From: Paenibacillus antibioticophila | GTDB lineage: Bacteria; Bacillota; Bacilli; Paenibacillales; Paenibacillaceae | DNA: 64,000 nt | Direction: 5' to 3' | Assembly: GCF_000455265.1 (NCBI RefSeq) | Contig: NZ_HG005139.1 | Span: forward strand, 369,495 to 433,494 | Shown: positions 16,444 through 26,516 of the stretch, one piece after another | How the letters are laid out: each line of letters starts with the position of its first letter | Numbering within the stretch: position 1 is the first letter of the stretch | Translations under genes and position numbers: made by a program | Notes under the pieces: generated by a model | Database searches by the model: none | The model's input: only the letters and a program-made list of their open reading frames with translations | Told to the model about the DNA's origin: nothing

Positions 16444-18756
16444 ATGGATTACAAGAACGAGCTTCTGTCTGCAGACAGGAGAGCGGAGGATCTCCTCGGA
16501 CGCATGACGATCGACGAAAAGATTGGTCAATTAATTCAGCCCTTCGGCTGGAAGTGCTATGAGAAAAATGAGGATGGGTCGATCACCATCACAGAGACCT
16601 TCAAGGAGCACCTTGCCCAAGGCGGAGTCGGCTCCCTGTATGGTCTGCTGCGTGCAGACCCTTGGACAGAGGTTACGCTGGAGACCGGATTAACTCCCGA
16701 AGAAGGGGCCAAGGCCCTGAATGAAATTCAACGCTACGCGATCGAAAACAGCCGTCTGGGCATCCCGATCCTGTTCGGCGAGGAATGCTCTCACGGACAT
16801 ATGTCGATTGGCTCGACAGTCTTTCCTACGCCGATCTCTATAGGCAGCACCTGGAATCCATTCCTGTACCGCCGGATGTGTCAGGCTGTAGCCATTGAGA
16901 CGCGCAGTCAGGGAGCGGCTGCGACCTACTCTCCCGTATTGGATGTTGTTCGTGATCCGCGCTGGGGACGCACTGAAGAATGCTATGGCGAAGATCCTTA
17001 TCTTGTCGCTGAATTCGGTGTGGCAGCGATTGAAGGCTTGCAGGGAGATCGGCTGGACGGAGAAGACAGTCTGCTGGCAACACCTAAGCATTTTGCGGCA
17101 TACGGCAGCAGCGAAGGCGGGCGCAACGCCAAGGCGGTGCATATGGGGCCAAGGGAGCTGCATGAGGTGGATTTGCTTCCTTTCCGCAAAGCGGTAGAAG
17201 CCGGAGCCCGTTCAATCATGACGGCTTATAACGAAATTGACGGTGTTCCGTGTACAACCAGCAGCTATTTGCTGCAGGATATTCTGCGGGATGCCTGGGG
17301 CTTCGACGGATTTGTAATTACCGATTGCGGAGCTTTAGGGATGCTGGTAAATGGCCACAATACGGCCCAAGACGGGGAGGATGCGGTTGCCCAGGCGATC
17401 AAAGCAGGCATCGATATGGAGATGTCTGGAGATATGTTCCGCAATCACCTGCGGTCTGCTCTTGCTTCGGGACAAATCACTGAGGATGAGCTGGGAAATG
17501 CGGTTGCCCGCGTGTTGAAGCTGAAGTTTGAACTGGGACTGTTTGATCGACCGTACGGAGACCCGGCCCGGGCAGCGGAAGTCATCGGCAGTGAGGAACA
17601 CCGCGGATTGGCAAGAGAGCTCGCACAGGAAGGCATTGTACTGCTCAAGAATGAACAGGGCACACTCCCGTTATCCAAAGCTATCCGCAAAATTGCGGTC
17701 ATCGGTCCGAATGCGAATACAGCCTATAACCAGCTTGGCGATTATACTTCTCCCCAACCCCAAGGAAGAATTGCCACTGTGCTGGACGGAATTCGCTGTG
17801 CTCTTGGTGATGACGGAGAACGCGTGCTATATGCTCCCGGCTCTCGAATCCGGGACGATTCCACAGAAGGATTCTCCAAGGCATTGGCGTGCGCGTCTGA
17901 GGCGGATGCGATCGTTGTTGCTGTTGGCGGATCCAGTGCGAGAGATTTTGGCGAAGGTTCCATTGATTTGCTGACCGGAGCCTCCGTAGTTACAGACCAT
18001 GCCTGGAGCGACATGGAATGCGGAGAAGGAATTGACCGTGCTTCGCTTAACCTGCTCGGTGCACAGCTCCCGCTGGTTCAAGAGCTGCGCAAGCTGGGCA
18101 AGCCATTGATTGTTGTCTACATTAACGGACGTCCGATTGTGGAGCCTTGGATTATTGAGCATGCTGACGCGATCCTGGAAGCATGGTATCCGGGTCAGGA
18201 GGGTGGACATGCCATTGCCGATGTCCTGTTCGGCGATATTAATCCGTCCGGCAGATTAACGGTCAGTATTCCCAAGATGGTCGGGCAATTGCCAGTGTAT
18301 TATTACCATCGGAGAACAAGAGGCAAGCGTTATTTAGAGACCGACTTCCATGCGGAATATCCATTTGGTTTCGGGCTGAGCTATACGACGTTCAAGTATG
18401 ATCAATTGCGGATCGAGCCGGCTTTCATCGGGCCGGACGGCAAAGCCTCGGTTACTGTGGATGTGACAAATACAGGAGATCGAAGCGGAAGCGAAGTGGT
18501 TCAGCTGTACATTTCCGACCTGGCTTCAACAGTTACCCGGCCTGAGAAAGTCTTGAAGGGCTTCCGCAAGATTCATCTGGCTCCAGGGGAGACTCAAACG
18601 GTGTCCTTTGAAGTGAGCCGTGAGCAGTTGGAATTTGTCGGTCCGGATCTATCAAGGATTGTAGAGGACGGAGAGTTTAATGTCCTGGTTGGCCCTAACT
18701 CGACGGATTACTTGACGGCAAGGCTGACGGTTCGGACGGAGAGGAAGTCACAATGA
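16444..18756 (+). CDS. Family 3 glycoside hydrolase (beta-glycosidase)
   Basis: A three-domain GH3 enzyme: N-terminal TIM barrel, alpha/beta sandwich, and fibronectin-III-like C-terminal domain. The start ATG 16444 is chosen over GTG 16435 because GAGAGGTG lies 6-7 bases before it, giving 770 residues. The nucleophile Asp is in VITDCGAL, about residue 297. GEECSHGHMSIG and KHFAAYGSSEGGRN are typical substrate-site segments. The C-terminal domain starts near 'GFGLSYTTF'. No signal peptide is present. Its specificity (beta-glucosidase, xylosidase or N-acetylglucosaminidase) cannot be fixed from motifs; next to GH38 and GH130 a role on the reducing-end or core sugar is possible. Its stop overlaps the next start by four bases (ATGA). 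Confidence 0.88.
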   Translation: MDYKNELLSADRRAEDLLGRMTIDEKIGQLIQPFGWKCYEKNEDGSITITETFKEHLAQGGVGSLYGLLRADPWTEVTLETGLTPEEGAKALNEIQRYAIENSRLGIPILFGEECSHGHMSIGSTVFPTPISIGSTWNPFLYRRMCQAVAIETRSQGAAATYSPVLDVVRDPRWGRTEECYGEDPYLVAEFGVAAIEGLQGDRLDGEDSLLATPKHFAAYGSSEGGRNAKAVHMGPRELHEVDLLPFRKAVEAGARSIMTAYNEIDGVPCTTSSYLLQDILRDAWGFDGFVITDCGALGMLVNGHNTAQDGEDAVAQAIKAGIDMEMSGDMFRNHLRSALASGQITEDELGNAVARVLKLKFELGLFDRPYGDPARAAEVIGSEEHRGLARELAQEGIVLLKNEQGTLPLSKAIRKIAVIGPNANTAYNQLGDYTSPQPQGRIATVLDGIRCALGDDGERVLYAPGSRIRDDSTEGFSKALACASEADAIVVAVGGSSARDFGEGSIDLLTGASVVTDHAWSDMECGEGIDRASLNLLGAQLPLVQELRKLGKPLIVVYINGRPIVEPWIIEHADAILEAWYPGQEGGHAIADVLFGDINPSGRLTVSIPKMVGQLPVYYYHRRTRGKRYLETDFHAEYPFGFGLSYTTFKYDQLRIEPAFIGPDGKASVTVDVTNTGDRSGSEVVQLYISDLASTVTRPEKVLKGFRKIHLAPGETQTVSFEVSREQLEFVGPDLSRIVEDGEFNVLVGPNSTDYLTARLTVRTERKSQ

Positions 18757-21700
18757 AAAGGATCGAGCGGTTTATCGCAGCTCTAAGCAGAAAACAGTGG
18801 AGAGAACAACGCGATTTGCGCAAATGGTCCGTTCAACGGTCCACCTATCTGGCTCCGGAAGAATATGAACATGGTCCGTTGTCAGCGGAACAAGGTCCGG
18901 TGAGCTCGTTGGATGGAGGTTACGGCACGACTTACTTCATGAGCACGGACACCTATCTCCCGGAGGAGTGGCATCCTACGGAGTTAGCCCTTCTCTATGA
19001 AGGAGGCGGGGAAGGACTCCTTCGTGTGAACGGTTCGCCTTATCATGGACTGGATCGGAATCATGGATTTGTTCCCTTGCCGGCTACTGTGCCAGGACAG
19101 AGGATGCATCTTGAGATTGAACTGTATGATCCTATTCCCGAGCCAAAGGATCCATTGAATAGGCAAGCCGTTATACGTCCGTCTGTAACGGGAGTCTCTG
19201 TTGCATTGGTGCGGGTGAACCATGCCGTATATTCGCTATTTCATACGGTAAAAAACGTATATGAATCTATAAGGTTGTTACCTCCATCCGATATGCGCCG
19301 TATTCGGCTCGCGAAGGCATTGGAGCGGATGATTGATGGACTGGATCACGGGGATGAAAGGGCGCTTGCCGATGATGAGAGAGTGTCGGTGATGGAGCGG
19401 CAGCTGGTTGAGCTTGCTGCTGTGGAGGCGGCATCCGGAGAGCGTAACGGGTTCATTCATCTGGTCGGACAATCTCATATCGATCTGGCCTGGCTCTGGC
19501 CGCTGAAGGAAACGGTCAGGAAAGCCGGACGGACGTTCTCGACGGTCTGTACGCTGATGGAGAGATATCCGGAGTTTCGATATTCCCAGAGTCAGCCTCA
19601 GCTCTATGCTTATGTGAAACGTTATTATCCGGAGCTATTTGAGCGCATCAAGGAGTATGTAAGGGAAGGTCGCTGGGAACTGGTCGGAGGGATGTGGGTT
19701 GAGCCTGATCTGAATATCCCGAACGGCGAATCGCTTGCTCGTCAAATCCTGTATGGCCAGCAGTTCTATGAGCGTGAATTCGGTACACGAACGACGATCG
19801 AATGGCTGCCGGATACATTTGGTTACTGTGCTTCCTTGCCTCAACTGCTGAAGCAGGCGGGCATTCCGTATTTTATGACGACCAAGCTTGGCTGGAATGA
19901 CACGAACCCTTTCCCGTATACGTTGTTTGAATGGACCGGCATCGACGGCACCTCTGTCATTGCATACCAGAATCATGGTGTGAATGAATCGACCAGTCCG
20001 AAGGATCTGCATGAGCATTGGGAGGATTTCGGAGAGAAGAGTGAACATCCTAGCTTGATGCTGCTGTATGGACATGGTGATGGCGGGGGCGGAGTCACGC
20101 ATGAAATGCTGGAGGCAGCGGAACGTTCCAATCTGATGGCCGGCCTGCCGGCAAGCCGGTATTCTACGGCCGAGGCGTTCTTTGCCGAGGTAGAGGAACG
20201 GCGTCCGGAGCTTCCCGTCTGGCGTGGCGATCTTTATCTTGAGCTGCATCGGGGCACCTACACCTCTCAGGCCTACAACAAGCGAAGTAATCGGCAAGCG
20301 GAGACGCTGTACAGGGATGCGGAAATCTGGAGTGAATTTGCCGCATGGAACGGGACAGCCCGCACTTCTGAAGCGCTTCGGGAAGGCTGGGAGCTGCTGC
20401 TGCTGAACCAGTTCCACGACATCGTTCCGGGCAGCTCGATTCCCGAGGTGTACGAGACCTCCAGGAAGCAGTACGGTGAAGTCTTCCGGATCGGAGCCCA
20501 GGTGCTGGACAACTCGCTGCAAGCCTTGTCTGTTCAATTGCAGCAAACAGAAGGAGCGAGACGGATAGAGCATTCGCTTGATCCTTCTACCGAAGAGATG
20601 ACGTACCTGATCTTTAACAGTTTGGGCTGGGAACGGGAAGAAATCGTATGGATCGAAGGAGATGAACGATTGCTCGAGTGCAGCGTATTCGCCGGACAGT
20701 TGCTATTGGATAGTGATGTATGGGTGAGCGATGCAACGCTGGGCAAAGTCACGATGGCGGTTACGGTGCCGGGTGTCCCGGCCTTTGGCTATCGATCCAT
20801 TCGGATTCGGAAGGCAGAGGATCAAGCGGCAAGACAGCCGAGGGCTAAGATTGATTTGAATCTGAAGGCGCCGCCAATTCCTTTTCCTGAAATTTGGGAG
20901 AATGAGCATTATCTGCTTGAATTTAACGATCAGGGAGAAATTGTGCGCTGGTATGACAAGGATCATGACAGAGAACTGCTGCCCGAGGGAGAGAAGGGCA
21001 ATCAGCTCCTGTTGTTCCATGACCGTCCAACCCTATGGGATGCATGGGACATTGACCCGCGTTATGAGAAGCAGCCGGCGGGAATTCCGTTACTGGCTGA
21101 GCGCCGGGTGGTTCACAGCGGGCAGATCCTTGATGTGTTCCAGTTCCGTTGGGAATACGGACAATCTGTAATCGAGCAACAAATGATCCTTCCGAAGCAG
21201 GGGCGCCGCATCGATTTCAAGACCAGAGTCCAGTGGCGTGAAGATCATAAGCTGTTAAAGGTTGCCTTCCCGGTAGATGTGCTTGCCGACAAAGCGACCT
21301 ATGAGATTCCATTTGGAGCATTGGAGCGGCCTACGCACCGCAATACAAGCTGGGAGCAGGCCCAATACGAGGTATGCGGCCACCGTTTTGCTGATATATC
21401 GGAGCGTGGATATGGCGTCAGTCTGTTGAACGACTGCAAATACGGCTATGACATCCATGGTCATACGATGCGTTTATCCTTGCTGCGTGCGCCAAGCTGG
21501 CCTGATCTGCATGCGGATCGCGGAGAGCATGAGTTTACGTATTCTCTGTATCCCCATGCCGGAGATTGGCGTGATGCGCACGTTGTACGTGAAGCGGCTG
21601 CATTGAATGCACCGCTGCGAATCATTGCTGGCGAGCAGGGAGGTCTCTATCCTGAGCTTCATTGCTGGATGGATTTCCACAGTGACCATGTTATTTTGGA

Positions 21701-21929
21701 TACGATTAAGCCTTCTGAAGACGGCTGCGGAAGTGTGCTAAGGATGTATGAGTCGTCAGGCGGAAGAAGCGAGGCTATCCTCAGAGGCCTGTCGTCCGAG
21801 GTTCGAATCTATGAGGCGAGCTTGCTGGAAGAGGAGCGGGAGGAGCTTCGTACAGAGCAGGGCAAATTGCGGCTGAAGTTCAAGCCGTACGAGATTAAAA
21901 CAATAAAAATAAAGCAGGATACAAAATAG
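18753..21929 (+). CDS. Alpha-mannosidase (GH38), second copy, long form
   Basis: A 1058-residue GH38 enzyme, longer than the first copy because it has an extra N-terminal beta-rich domain of about 230 residues, as in yeast Ams1-like and many bacterial cytosolic forms. The zinc motif HIDLAWLWPL starts near residue 244; the nucleophile Asp is in LPDTFGYCASLPQ near 352; GHGDGGGGVTHEM near 437 belongs to the same active-site region. No signal peptide is present. It overlaps the GH3 stop by four bases, so the two are translationally coupled, and GH130 follows 12 bases later. With the other GH38 it probably covers different alpha-mannose linkages. Confidence 0.9.
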   Translation: MKRIERFIAALSRKQWREQRDLRKWSVQRSTYLAPEEYEHGPLSAEQGPVSSLDGGYGTTYFMSTDTYLPEEWHPTELALLYEGGGEGLLRVNGSPYHGLDRNHGFVPLPATVPGQRMHLEIELYDPIPEPKDPLNRQAVIRPSVTGVSVALVRVNHAVYSLFHTVKNVYESIRLLPPSDMRRIRLAKALERMIDGLDHGDERALADDERVSVMERQLVELAAVEAASGERNGFIHLVGQSHIDLAWLWPLKETVRKAGRTFSTVCTLMERYPEFRYSQSQPQLYAYVKRYYPELFERIKEYVREGRWELVGGMWVEPDLNIPNGESLARQILYGQQFYEREFGTRTTIEWLPDTFGYCASLPQLLKQAGIPYFMTTKLGWNDTNPFPYTLFEWTGIDGTSVIAYQNHGVNESTSPKDLHEHWEDFGEKSEHPSLMLLYGHGDGGGGVTHEMLEAAERSNLMAGLPASRYSTAEAFFAEVEERRPELPVWRGDLYLELHRGTYTSQAYNKRSNRQAETLYRDAEIWSEFAAWNGTARTSEALREGWELLLLNQFHDIVPGSSIPEVYETSRKQYGEVFRIGAQVLDNSLQALSVQLQQTEGARRIEHSLDPSTEEMTYLIFNSLGWEREEIVWIEGDERLLECSVFAGQLLLDSDVWVSDATLGKVTMAVTVPGVPAFGYRSIRIRKAEDQAARQPRAKIDLNLKAPPIPFPEIWENEHYLLEFNDQGEIVRWYDKDHDRELLPEGEKGNQLLLFHDRPTLWDAWDIDPRYEKQPAGIPLLAERRVVHSGQILDVFQFRWEYGQSVIEQQMILPKQGRRIDFKTRVQWREDHKLLKVAFPVDVLADKATYEIPFGALERPTHRNTSWEQAQYEVCGHRFADISERGYGVSLLNDCKYGYDIHGHTMRLSLLRAPSWPDLHADRGEHEFTYSLYPHAGDWRDAHVVREAAALNAPLRIIAGEQGGLYPELHCWMDFHSDHVILDTIKPSEDGCGSVLRMYESSGGRSEAILRGLSSEVRIYEASLLEEEREELRTEQGKLRLKFKPYEIKTIKIKQDTK

Positions 21930-21941
21930 GAGGCGGAAGAG

Positions 21942-22958
21942 ATGAAAATTACCAGACACCCTGAGAATCCGATTGTAGTACCTGGCGGATACGAGTGGAG
22001 AAAGGTTACGGTGTTCAACCCCGCTGTCATTATTGATAATGACAAATTTTATATGATTGAGCGGACGGCAGGCTCCCTGACCCCGTGCAAAAATTTTCTT
22101 GGCTTGCTGGAGAGCGAAGACGGGGTGCATTTTACCCATGTGAAGGATGAGCCGATCCTGACGCCGGATGAACTTGGCTTCCCTTATGGCAGTGTGCAGG
22201 ACCCGCGTATTGTCAAGATTGATGATACCTTCTACATGAACTACGCTCTTCGCCCATGTGCGATGAGTTACTATCCGACAAATCGCGGTGTTCCTGAACG
22301 GTCGATTCCTAAATATCCGGATGGTTGGGGGGAAGAGGAGGGGCATTGGCTGACCCGTTCCTCCATCGTGAAGTCCAAAAACCTGATTGATTGGGAATTC
22401 GTTGCCGATACAACTCCGCTGGACATAAATGACAGGGACAATATCTTGTTCCCTGAGAAGATTAACGGCAAATTTGTTCTGCTCCGTCGTCCGGAAGAAT
22501 ATATCGGCGAAAAGTATGGAACCGAGAAGGCTGCGATGTGGATCACGTACTCCGAGGACTTGATTCATTGGGAAGAGCCCAAGCTGCTGGCTAAGGCGGA
22601 GAATATGTCCTGGGAGTCCCGGAAAATCGGCGGATCGACGCCGCCGGTGAAGACAGACCGCGGCTGGCTGGTGCTGTACCATGGCGTTGATGATGAAATT
22701 GTATACCGGGTAGGAGCACTGTTGCTTGACCTGGAAAATCCGGAAAAGGTCATTGCCCGTACCAAAGATTTTATTATGGAGCCGGAAACCTATTATGAAA
22801 AATTCGGCTACCAGATTCCAAACGTTGTATTCCCGACAGGCAATGTAGTGAAAGACGGTCTACTCTATATTTATTATGGCGTTACAGATACGGCAATCGC
22901 ATTGGCCACGGTTCCCGTAGAGGAATTGGTAGATTACATTCTGGAGCAAGCTGAGTAA
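21942..22958 (+). CDS. GH130 beta-mannoside phosphorylase or hydrolase
   Basis: A 338-residue five-bladed propeller enzyme of family 130. Recognised from NPIVVPG at the start, VFNPAVI near residue 25, DPRI near 87 with the catalytic-type Asp, and the C-terminal LYIYYGVTDTAIALA. Family members either phosphorolyse beta-1,4-mannosides (for example Man-GlcNAc of the N-glycan core) or hydrolyse beta-1,2-mannosides. The phosphate-binding basic residues that separate these cannot be confirmed without alignment. GGAGGCGG precedes the ATG. As last gene after alpha-mannosidases it fits the final cut of a trimmed glycan. Confidence 0.85.
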   Translation: MKITRHPENPIVVPGGYEWRKVTVFNPAVIIDNDKFYMIERTAGSLTPCKNFLGLLESEDGVHFTHVKDEPILTPDELGFPYGSVQDPRIVKIDDTFYMNYALRPCAMSYYPTNRGVPERSIPKYPDGWGEEEGHWLTRSSIVKSKNLIDWEFVADTTPLDINDRDNILFPEKINGKFVLLRRPEEYIGEKYGTEKAAMWITYSEDLIHWEEPKLLAKAENMSWESRKIGGSTPPVKTDRGWLVLYHGVDDEIVYRVGALLLDLENPEKVIARTKDFIMEPETYYEKFGYQIPNVVFPTGNVVKDGLLYIYYGVTDTAIALATVPVEELVDYILEQAE

Positions 22959-23030
22959 ATCAGTGCAACCTATCTGGATATTACAAACACATGCAACAAG
23001 GCAAGGGGCTGTCTAATCAGTCCCCAAAAT

Positions 23031-23077
23031 GAAAAGTTGGACGAAGAAAACGTAGAGTTTTCCGTCCAACTTTTTGC
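23031..23077. terminator. Bidirectional terminator between GH130 and AraC genes
   Basis: AAAAGTTGGACG pairs exactly with CGTCCAACTTTT; a longer loop lies between. T-runs occur at the end on both strands, so it can stop the mannoside operon and the convergent regulator gene. Confidence 0.85.
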
Positions 23078-23078
23078 T

Positions 23079-25406
23079 TCAAACATCACCGTCGATTTGC
23101 TCACCTGTATATAATTTCCGGTACTGTCCGGGAGTATAGCCAGTCTCTTTTTTAAATTTACGTATAAAATTCGGCGCATCAAGATATCCTACTTGCTCGA
23201 TAATTTCTTTCAACGGCGCGCTGCTCTTAACCAGTAGGCGAGTTACTTCGTTCATGCGGCATTGCCAAATATACTGGGAGAAGTTCATTCCTGTCTTCTC
23301 TTTAAAGCACCGGCTAAGGTAGGAGGTAGATATTGAGAACCGAAGTGCCACATGTTCCAGACTTAAAGTGTAATCCGCATACTGCTGGTCGACATAGGCG
23401 ACAATATCATCCAGCAAAGAATGCTGTTCATTTTCCGCATTACGCTCTACCTGCTGACAGATTCGGGTTGTGAGCGCTCCAAGTCTTGAAGCTAACTCCT
23501 CTAAGGACTCGAAGGAGGTCAGGCTGGACAGATCAGTGAACACTTCATTCATGCCGAGCTCGGAGGCTGTGCGCAGCAATGAATTCAACAGGTCAAAGCA
23601 GATGCAGCGCAGCAGCGAGACAGACAACGATTCAATCTTCAATTCCTCAATCACAGAAGTAATCACTTGCTGGGTTACAAGCGCATTCCCTTGCTTCAGG
23701 CCTTGCTCGATCTTCAGGATGGTCTTCCGGGGAATCCAGTAACTTTCGGCAGAAGGAACGTTTAACTCGGCAATCTGCTCAAAATAAGTCACACGTCCGT
23801 TGCTGCCAACCATCCGGTATTCAAGCGCTGCCGAGGCCTCAATGAAAGATTGGTTCAAACTCGAAAGATCATCGTAAAGCGTCCCTACACCCATATAAGG
23901 AATGTCTCTTAAATGGTCGACAATAAGCACCTTAATAGCTTCAATAATAGGAAGAACCCGTTTCTGGGCTTCTTCATGACTGGACGCTGCGACGGAGATG
24001 ATTAGAGCAAATTGCTCATCCGGAGAGAATTCAAGACCATAAACGCGGGTATCCAGCTCAGATAATTCAAATTCACTCAACATTTCCTGCAGGTGCTGCT
24101 GTTCCTGCCAGTTTCTTTCCCCTTCAACTCCCACATCCCAAGCAAGAAGAACTGAAAAATAGAAGCCCCTGCCCGGCGGAAGCATTAACCCGGTTCCTTG
24201 AATCATTCGTTCCACATCAGCATCATTGGGCTGGCCGTATTTCAGGAGCAGCAGCAGACATTGGTTACGCACATAAGGCTGCTGCATATCGATTCTGGCG
24301 CTATAGTCATGAATCGTCTGCTTAATCCATTCCCATTCATTCCGATGCTGTAACTCATGAGAGGAGCCGGGCTTAAGCTTGGCGAATTCGAGCAGGTCTT
24401 TGATCGGGTGATATTGGCGCTTGGCAAGCAGCATAGCGGCCACAATACCTGTGATGGCTGTGACACAGAAAATCAAGAATACCAGTTCCTTGATATGGGC
24501 GACACGGCTGAAGAACTGGTAGCTTGGCATCGTTGTAATGTACGTCCATCCATTATAATCGGATTTCACGACGACAACTGAATACTGGTCATGGTTCAGT
24601 GTCAAACTGTGAATTCCGGGTTCAAGGGACGGCAAGGCGGCCAGGTCCTCTGCCGGCAAGCTGGTGCCGTGATTGTTAACGGTTAGCGCTTCGCCGTTCT
24701 GGTCAAAAATAAAGCTGCCGCCGGAAAAGTCGCTGAGGATGGAATCCATCACGCCGGTCAGCTTGGACTCCTTCATTAAATAGACAACAATGCCATATGG
24801 ATACTGATCATTCGGTTTGATCGGCACCAGATAAGTCAGCATAGGATCGCTATGGGAATAGACATTGACGAGTTCCGCCGGCCGCATAACCGGCTGCTTT
24901 AATTCGTTCAGATCCCTCAGCATCTGCTCTTTCGTCCACCGTTCATACTTATACATCCGTTCAAATACAACATTAATATTCGTCATGCCGGCGGGAGCAT
25001 AAATGACCGAGTCATTGTGATAATATAAAAACAAGTCTTCCAGGATACTGCTGTTGGCTTTATACTGGCTTAAGGTTCGAATTGCGTCTGCACTATACAG
25101 GGGATGATGAACCATATAGGGTGTCAGCTTCTGATCATAGGAAATTTTGCTCGCAATATCGAGTAATTCAGCCATCCGTTCATCGATGGTCGTCTTTACC
25201 TGATTCAACTGATTTACGTTCGATTGTTCAATCTCAATCCGGAGGCTCTTGACGGCGCTTTCATACACAAGCAATGTGACCACGGTCAGTGGAATCAGAA
25301 AGATTAACACATATGAGATCGTATATTTAAGAAGAAGCTTGGACTTAAAATGATTCCAGGTTGGCGAGGCCCCTGTGGTTTTAGAAGAGCCAGATGTTTT
25401 AGGCAA
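23079..25406 (-). CDS. Membrane-bound AraC-family regulator with extracellular sensor
   Basis: A 775-residue one-component sensor. A first membrane helix lies near residues 28-49 (TISYVLIFLIPLTVVTLLVY). An extracellular domain of about 250 residues, probably Cache-like, follows. A second helix is near 300-322 (LVFLIFCVTAITGIVAAMLL). After a long cytoplasmic linker the C-terminus has two AraC helix-turn-helix motifs (LEHVALRFSISTSYLSRCF and IIEQVGYLDAPNFIRKFK). Such YesS/YtdP-like proteins usually control adjacent sugar loci. It is convergent with the mannoside operon, so it is the best candidate for its specific activator, sensing an external glycan signal. That link is inference from position. 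Confidence 0.82.
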   Translation of the reverse strand: MPKTSGSSKTTGASPTWNHFKSKLLLKYTISYVLIFLIPLTVVTLLVYESAVKSLRIEIEQSNVNQLNQVKTTIDERMAELLDIASKISYDQKLTPYMVHHPLYSADAIRTLSQYKANSSILEDLFLYYHNDSVIYAPAGMTNINVVFERMYKYERWTKEQMLRDLNELKQPVMRPAELVNVYSHSDPMLTYLVPIKPNDQYPYGIVVYLMKESKLTGVMDSILSDFSGGSFIFDQNGEALTVNNHGTSLPAEDLAALPSLEPGIHSLTLNHDQYSVVVVKSDYNGWTYITTMPSYQFFSRVAHIKELVFLIFCVTAITGIVAAMLLAKRQYHPIKDLLEFAKLKPGSSHELQHRNEWEWIKQTIHDYSARIDMQQPYVRNQCLLLLLKYGQPNDADVERMIQGTGLMLPPGRGFYFSVLLAWDVGVEGERNWQEQQHLQEMLSEFELSELDTRVYGLEFSPDEQFALIISVAASSHEEAQKRVLPIIEAIKVLIVDHLRDIPYMGVGTLYDDLSSLNQSFIEASAALEYRMVGSNGRVTYFEQIAELNVPSAESYWIPRKTILKIEQGLKQGNALVTQQVITSVIEELKIESLSVSLLRCICFDLLNSLLRTASELGMNEVFTDLSSLTSFESLEELASRLGALTTRICQQVERNAENEQHSLLDDIVAYVDQQYADYTLSLEHVALRFSISTSYLSRCFKEKTGMNFSQYIWQCRMNEVTRLLVKSSAPLKEIIEQVGYLDAPNFIRKFKKETGYTPGQYRKLYTGEQIDGDV

Positions 25407-25540
25407 AAGGTAGTCACCTCCAGCGTATGAATTTGATCAATCATTATAACGTTATATCTATTATGCTATAAAAATGCGAAATTAGAAAGTGGAGAGCTGA
25501 AATTGTCGAAAATACTGTAGGAATATCATGTGATGAAAAT

Positions 25541-25586
25541 AAATAAAAAATCCCCTCCCCACAGCACTATAAGCTGTCAGGAGGGA
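25541..25586 (-). terminator. Terminator after the opuA operon
   Basis: Read leftward, CCCTCCTGACAGC pairs with GCTGTGGGGAGGG around a short loop and is followed by ATTTTTTATTT. It lies 24 bases after the opuAC stop. Confidence 0.85.
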
Positions 25587-25610
25587 AATAATGTACCGCT
25601 TTCTGCTCAT

Positions 25611-26513
25611 TTACTTCAAATCTTCGATAGAGTTAATCTCCATGTAAGCTGGAACGACGAGACCGGTCTTGACCCCGGTCATATTCGGTCCGAGATCCTC
25701 AAGCTTCTCCCCGAATTCTGCCCAGTAGTCGGCATGAGTCAATGGAAGCCAGGCTGCTGCGGAAGCATCCACATCGCCGCTGGCTACGCCGGTCCACATC
25801 GGACCAGCTTCAACTTGCAGGGAAGTAACGTCATAGCCAAGCTTGCTCTCCAGTACATATTCGAGCACGTTGGTGCTGGCGATTTCGGAGTCCCAAGCCA
25901 CATAGCTGAGCTTGAACGTATCGCCGTTAACAGGACTTAGATCCTTAACCCATTCGTCCACACGCTCCGGATGAGCATCAACCCAGTTCTTGGCTGCCTC
26001 GGCGGGATCGCTTCCTTCCTGGATGGCGGTCATGATCTCACCCATTTCGTCGGAGGTCCACTCAAACCGGTCGAGAAACTCATAGGCGGTCGGATGATCA
26101 TCCTTTAGTCCTTGGCGGACAATGGTATGAATTTCTTCGGCTTCACCGTAGGTTTTTTGGGGATCCTCAAGATACTTCAAGTCATATTTCGCAAACATCC
26201 AATGCGGCGTCCAGCCGGTAATGATAATCGGATCTTCAGCTTTTACGGCCTTATCCAGCATAGCCGTCATCGCGGCTCCGGAACCTTCAATCAGCTTCCA
26301 GTCTTCTAGTTCATAATCGCTAATCGCCTGTTCGGTTGCCTTCATGATCCCTGCTCCAGGGTCAATACCGATAATTTCATGTTTCATACCGGCGAGTCCA
26401 TTTGCTGCGGAGGCATCACCGTTGTCATTGGTTGCCGTTCCGCATGCCGTCAAGGCGAACAGGGATGCCAGCCCAGCAAGCACCATCAGTTTCTTCATCT
26501 TCTTCAGCTTCAT
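25611..26513 (-). CDS. opuAC: Glycine betaine-binding lipoprotein OpuAC
   Basis: A 300-residue substrate-binding protein for the OpuA osmoprotectant importer. The signal ends in ALTAC (Cys near 24), the lipid anchor site. The fold is the OpuAC type, where aromatic residues cage the trimethylammonium head; GWTPHWMF near residue 100 and AAAWLPLTHADYW near 255 are consistent with those Trp positions. It is last in the opuAA-AB-AC operon, four bases after opuAB, the same order as in B. subtilis. Glycine betaine is the most likely substrate; proline betaine is possible. Confidence 0.9.
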   Translation of the reverse strand: MKLKKMKKLMVLAGLASLFALTACGTATNDNGDASAANGLAGMKHEIIGIDPGAGIMKATEQAISDYELEDWKLIEGSGAAMTAMLDKAVKAEDPIIITGWTPHWMFAKYDLKYLEDPQKTYGEAEEIHTIVRQGLKDDHPTAYEFLDRFEWTSDEMGEIMTAIQEGSDPAEAAKNWVDAHPERVDEWVKDLSPVNGDTFKLSYVAWDSEIASTNVLEYVLESKLGYDVTSLQVEAGPMWTGVASGDVDASAAAWLPLTHADYWAEFGEKLEDLGPNMTGVKTGLVVPAYMEINSIEDLK

Positions 26514-26516
26514 TAA

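Noticed and set aside
19635-20573. A 312-codon minus-strand frame.
   Set aside because: It is opposite the long GH38 gene, which has full catalytic motifs; the shadow has none.
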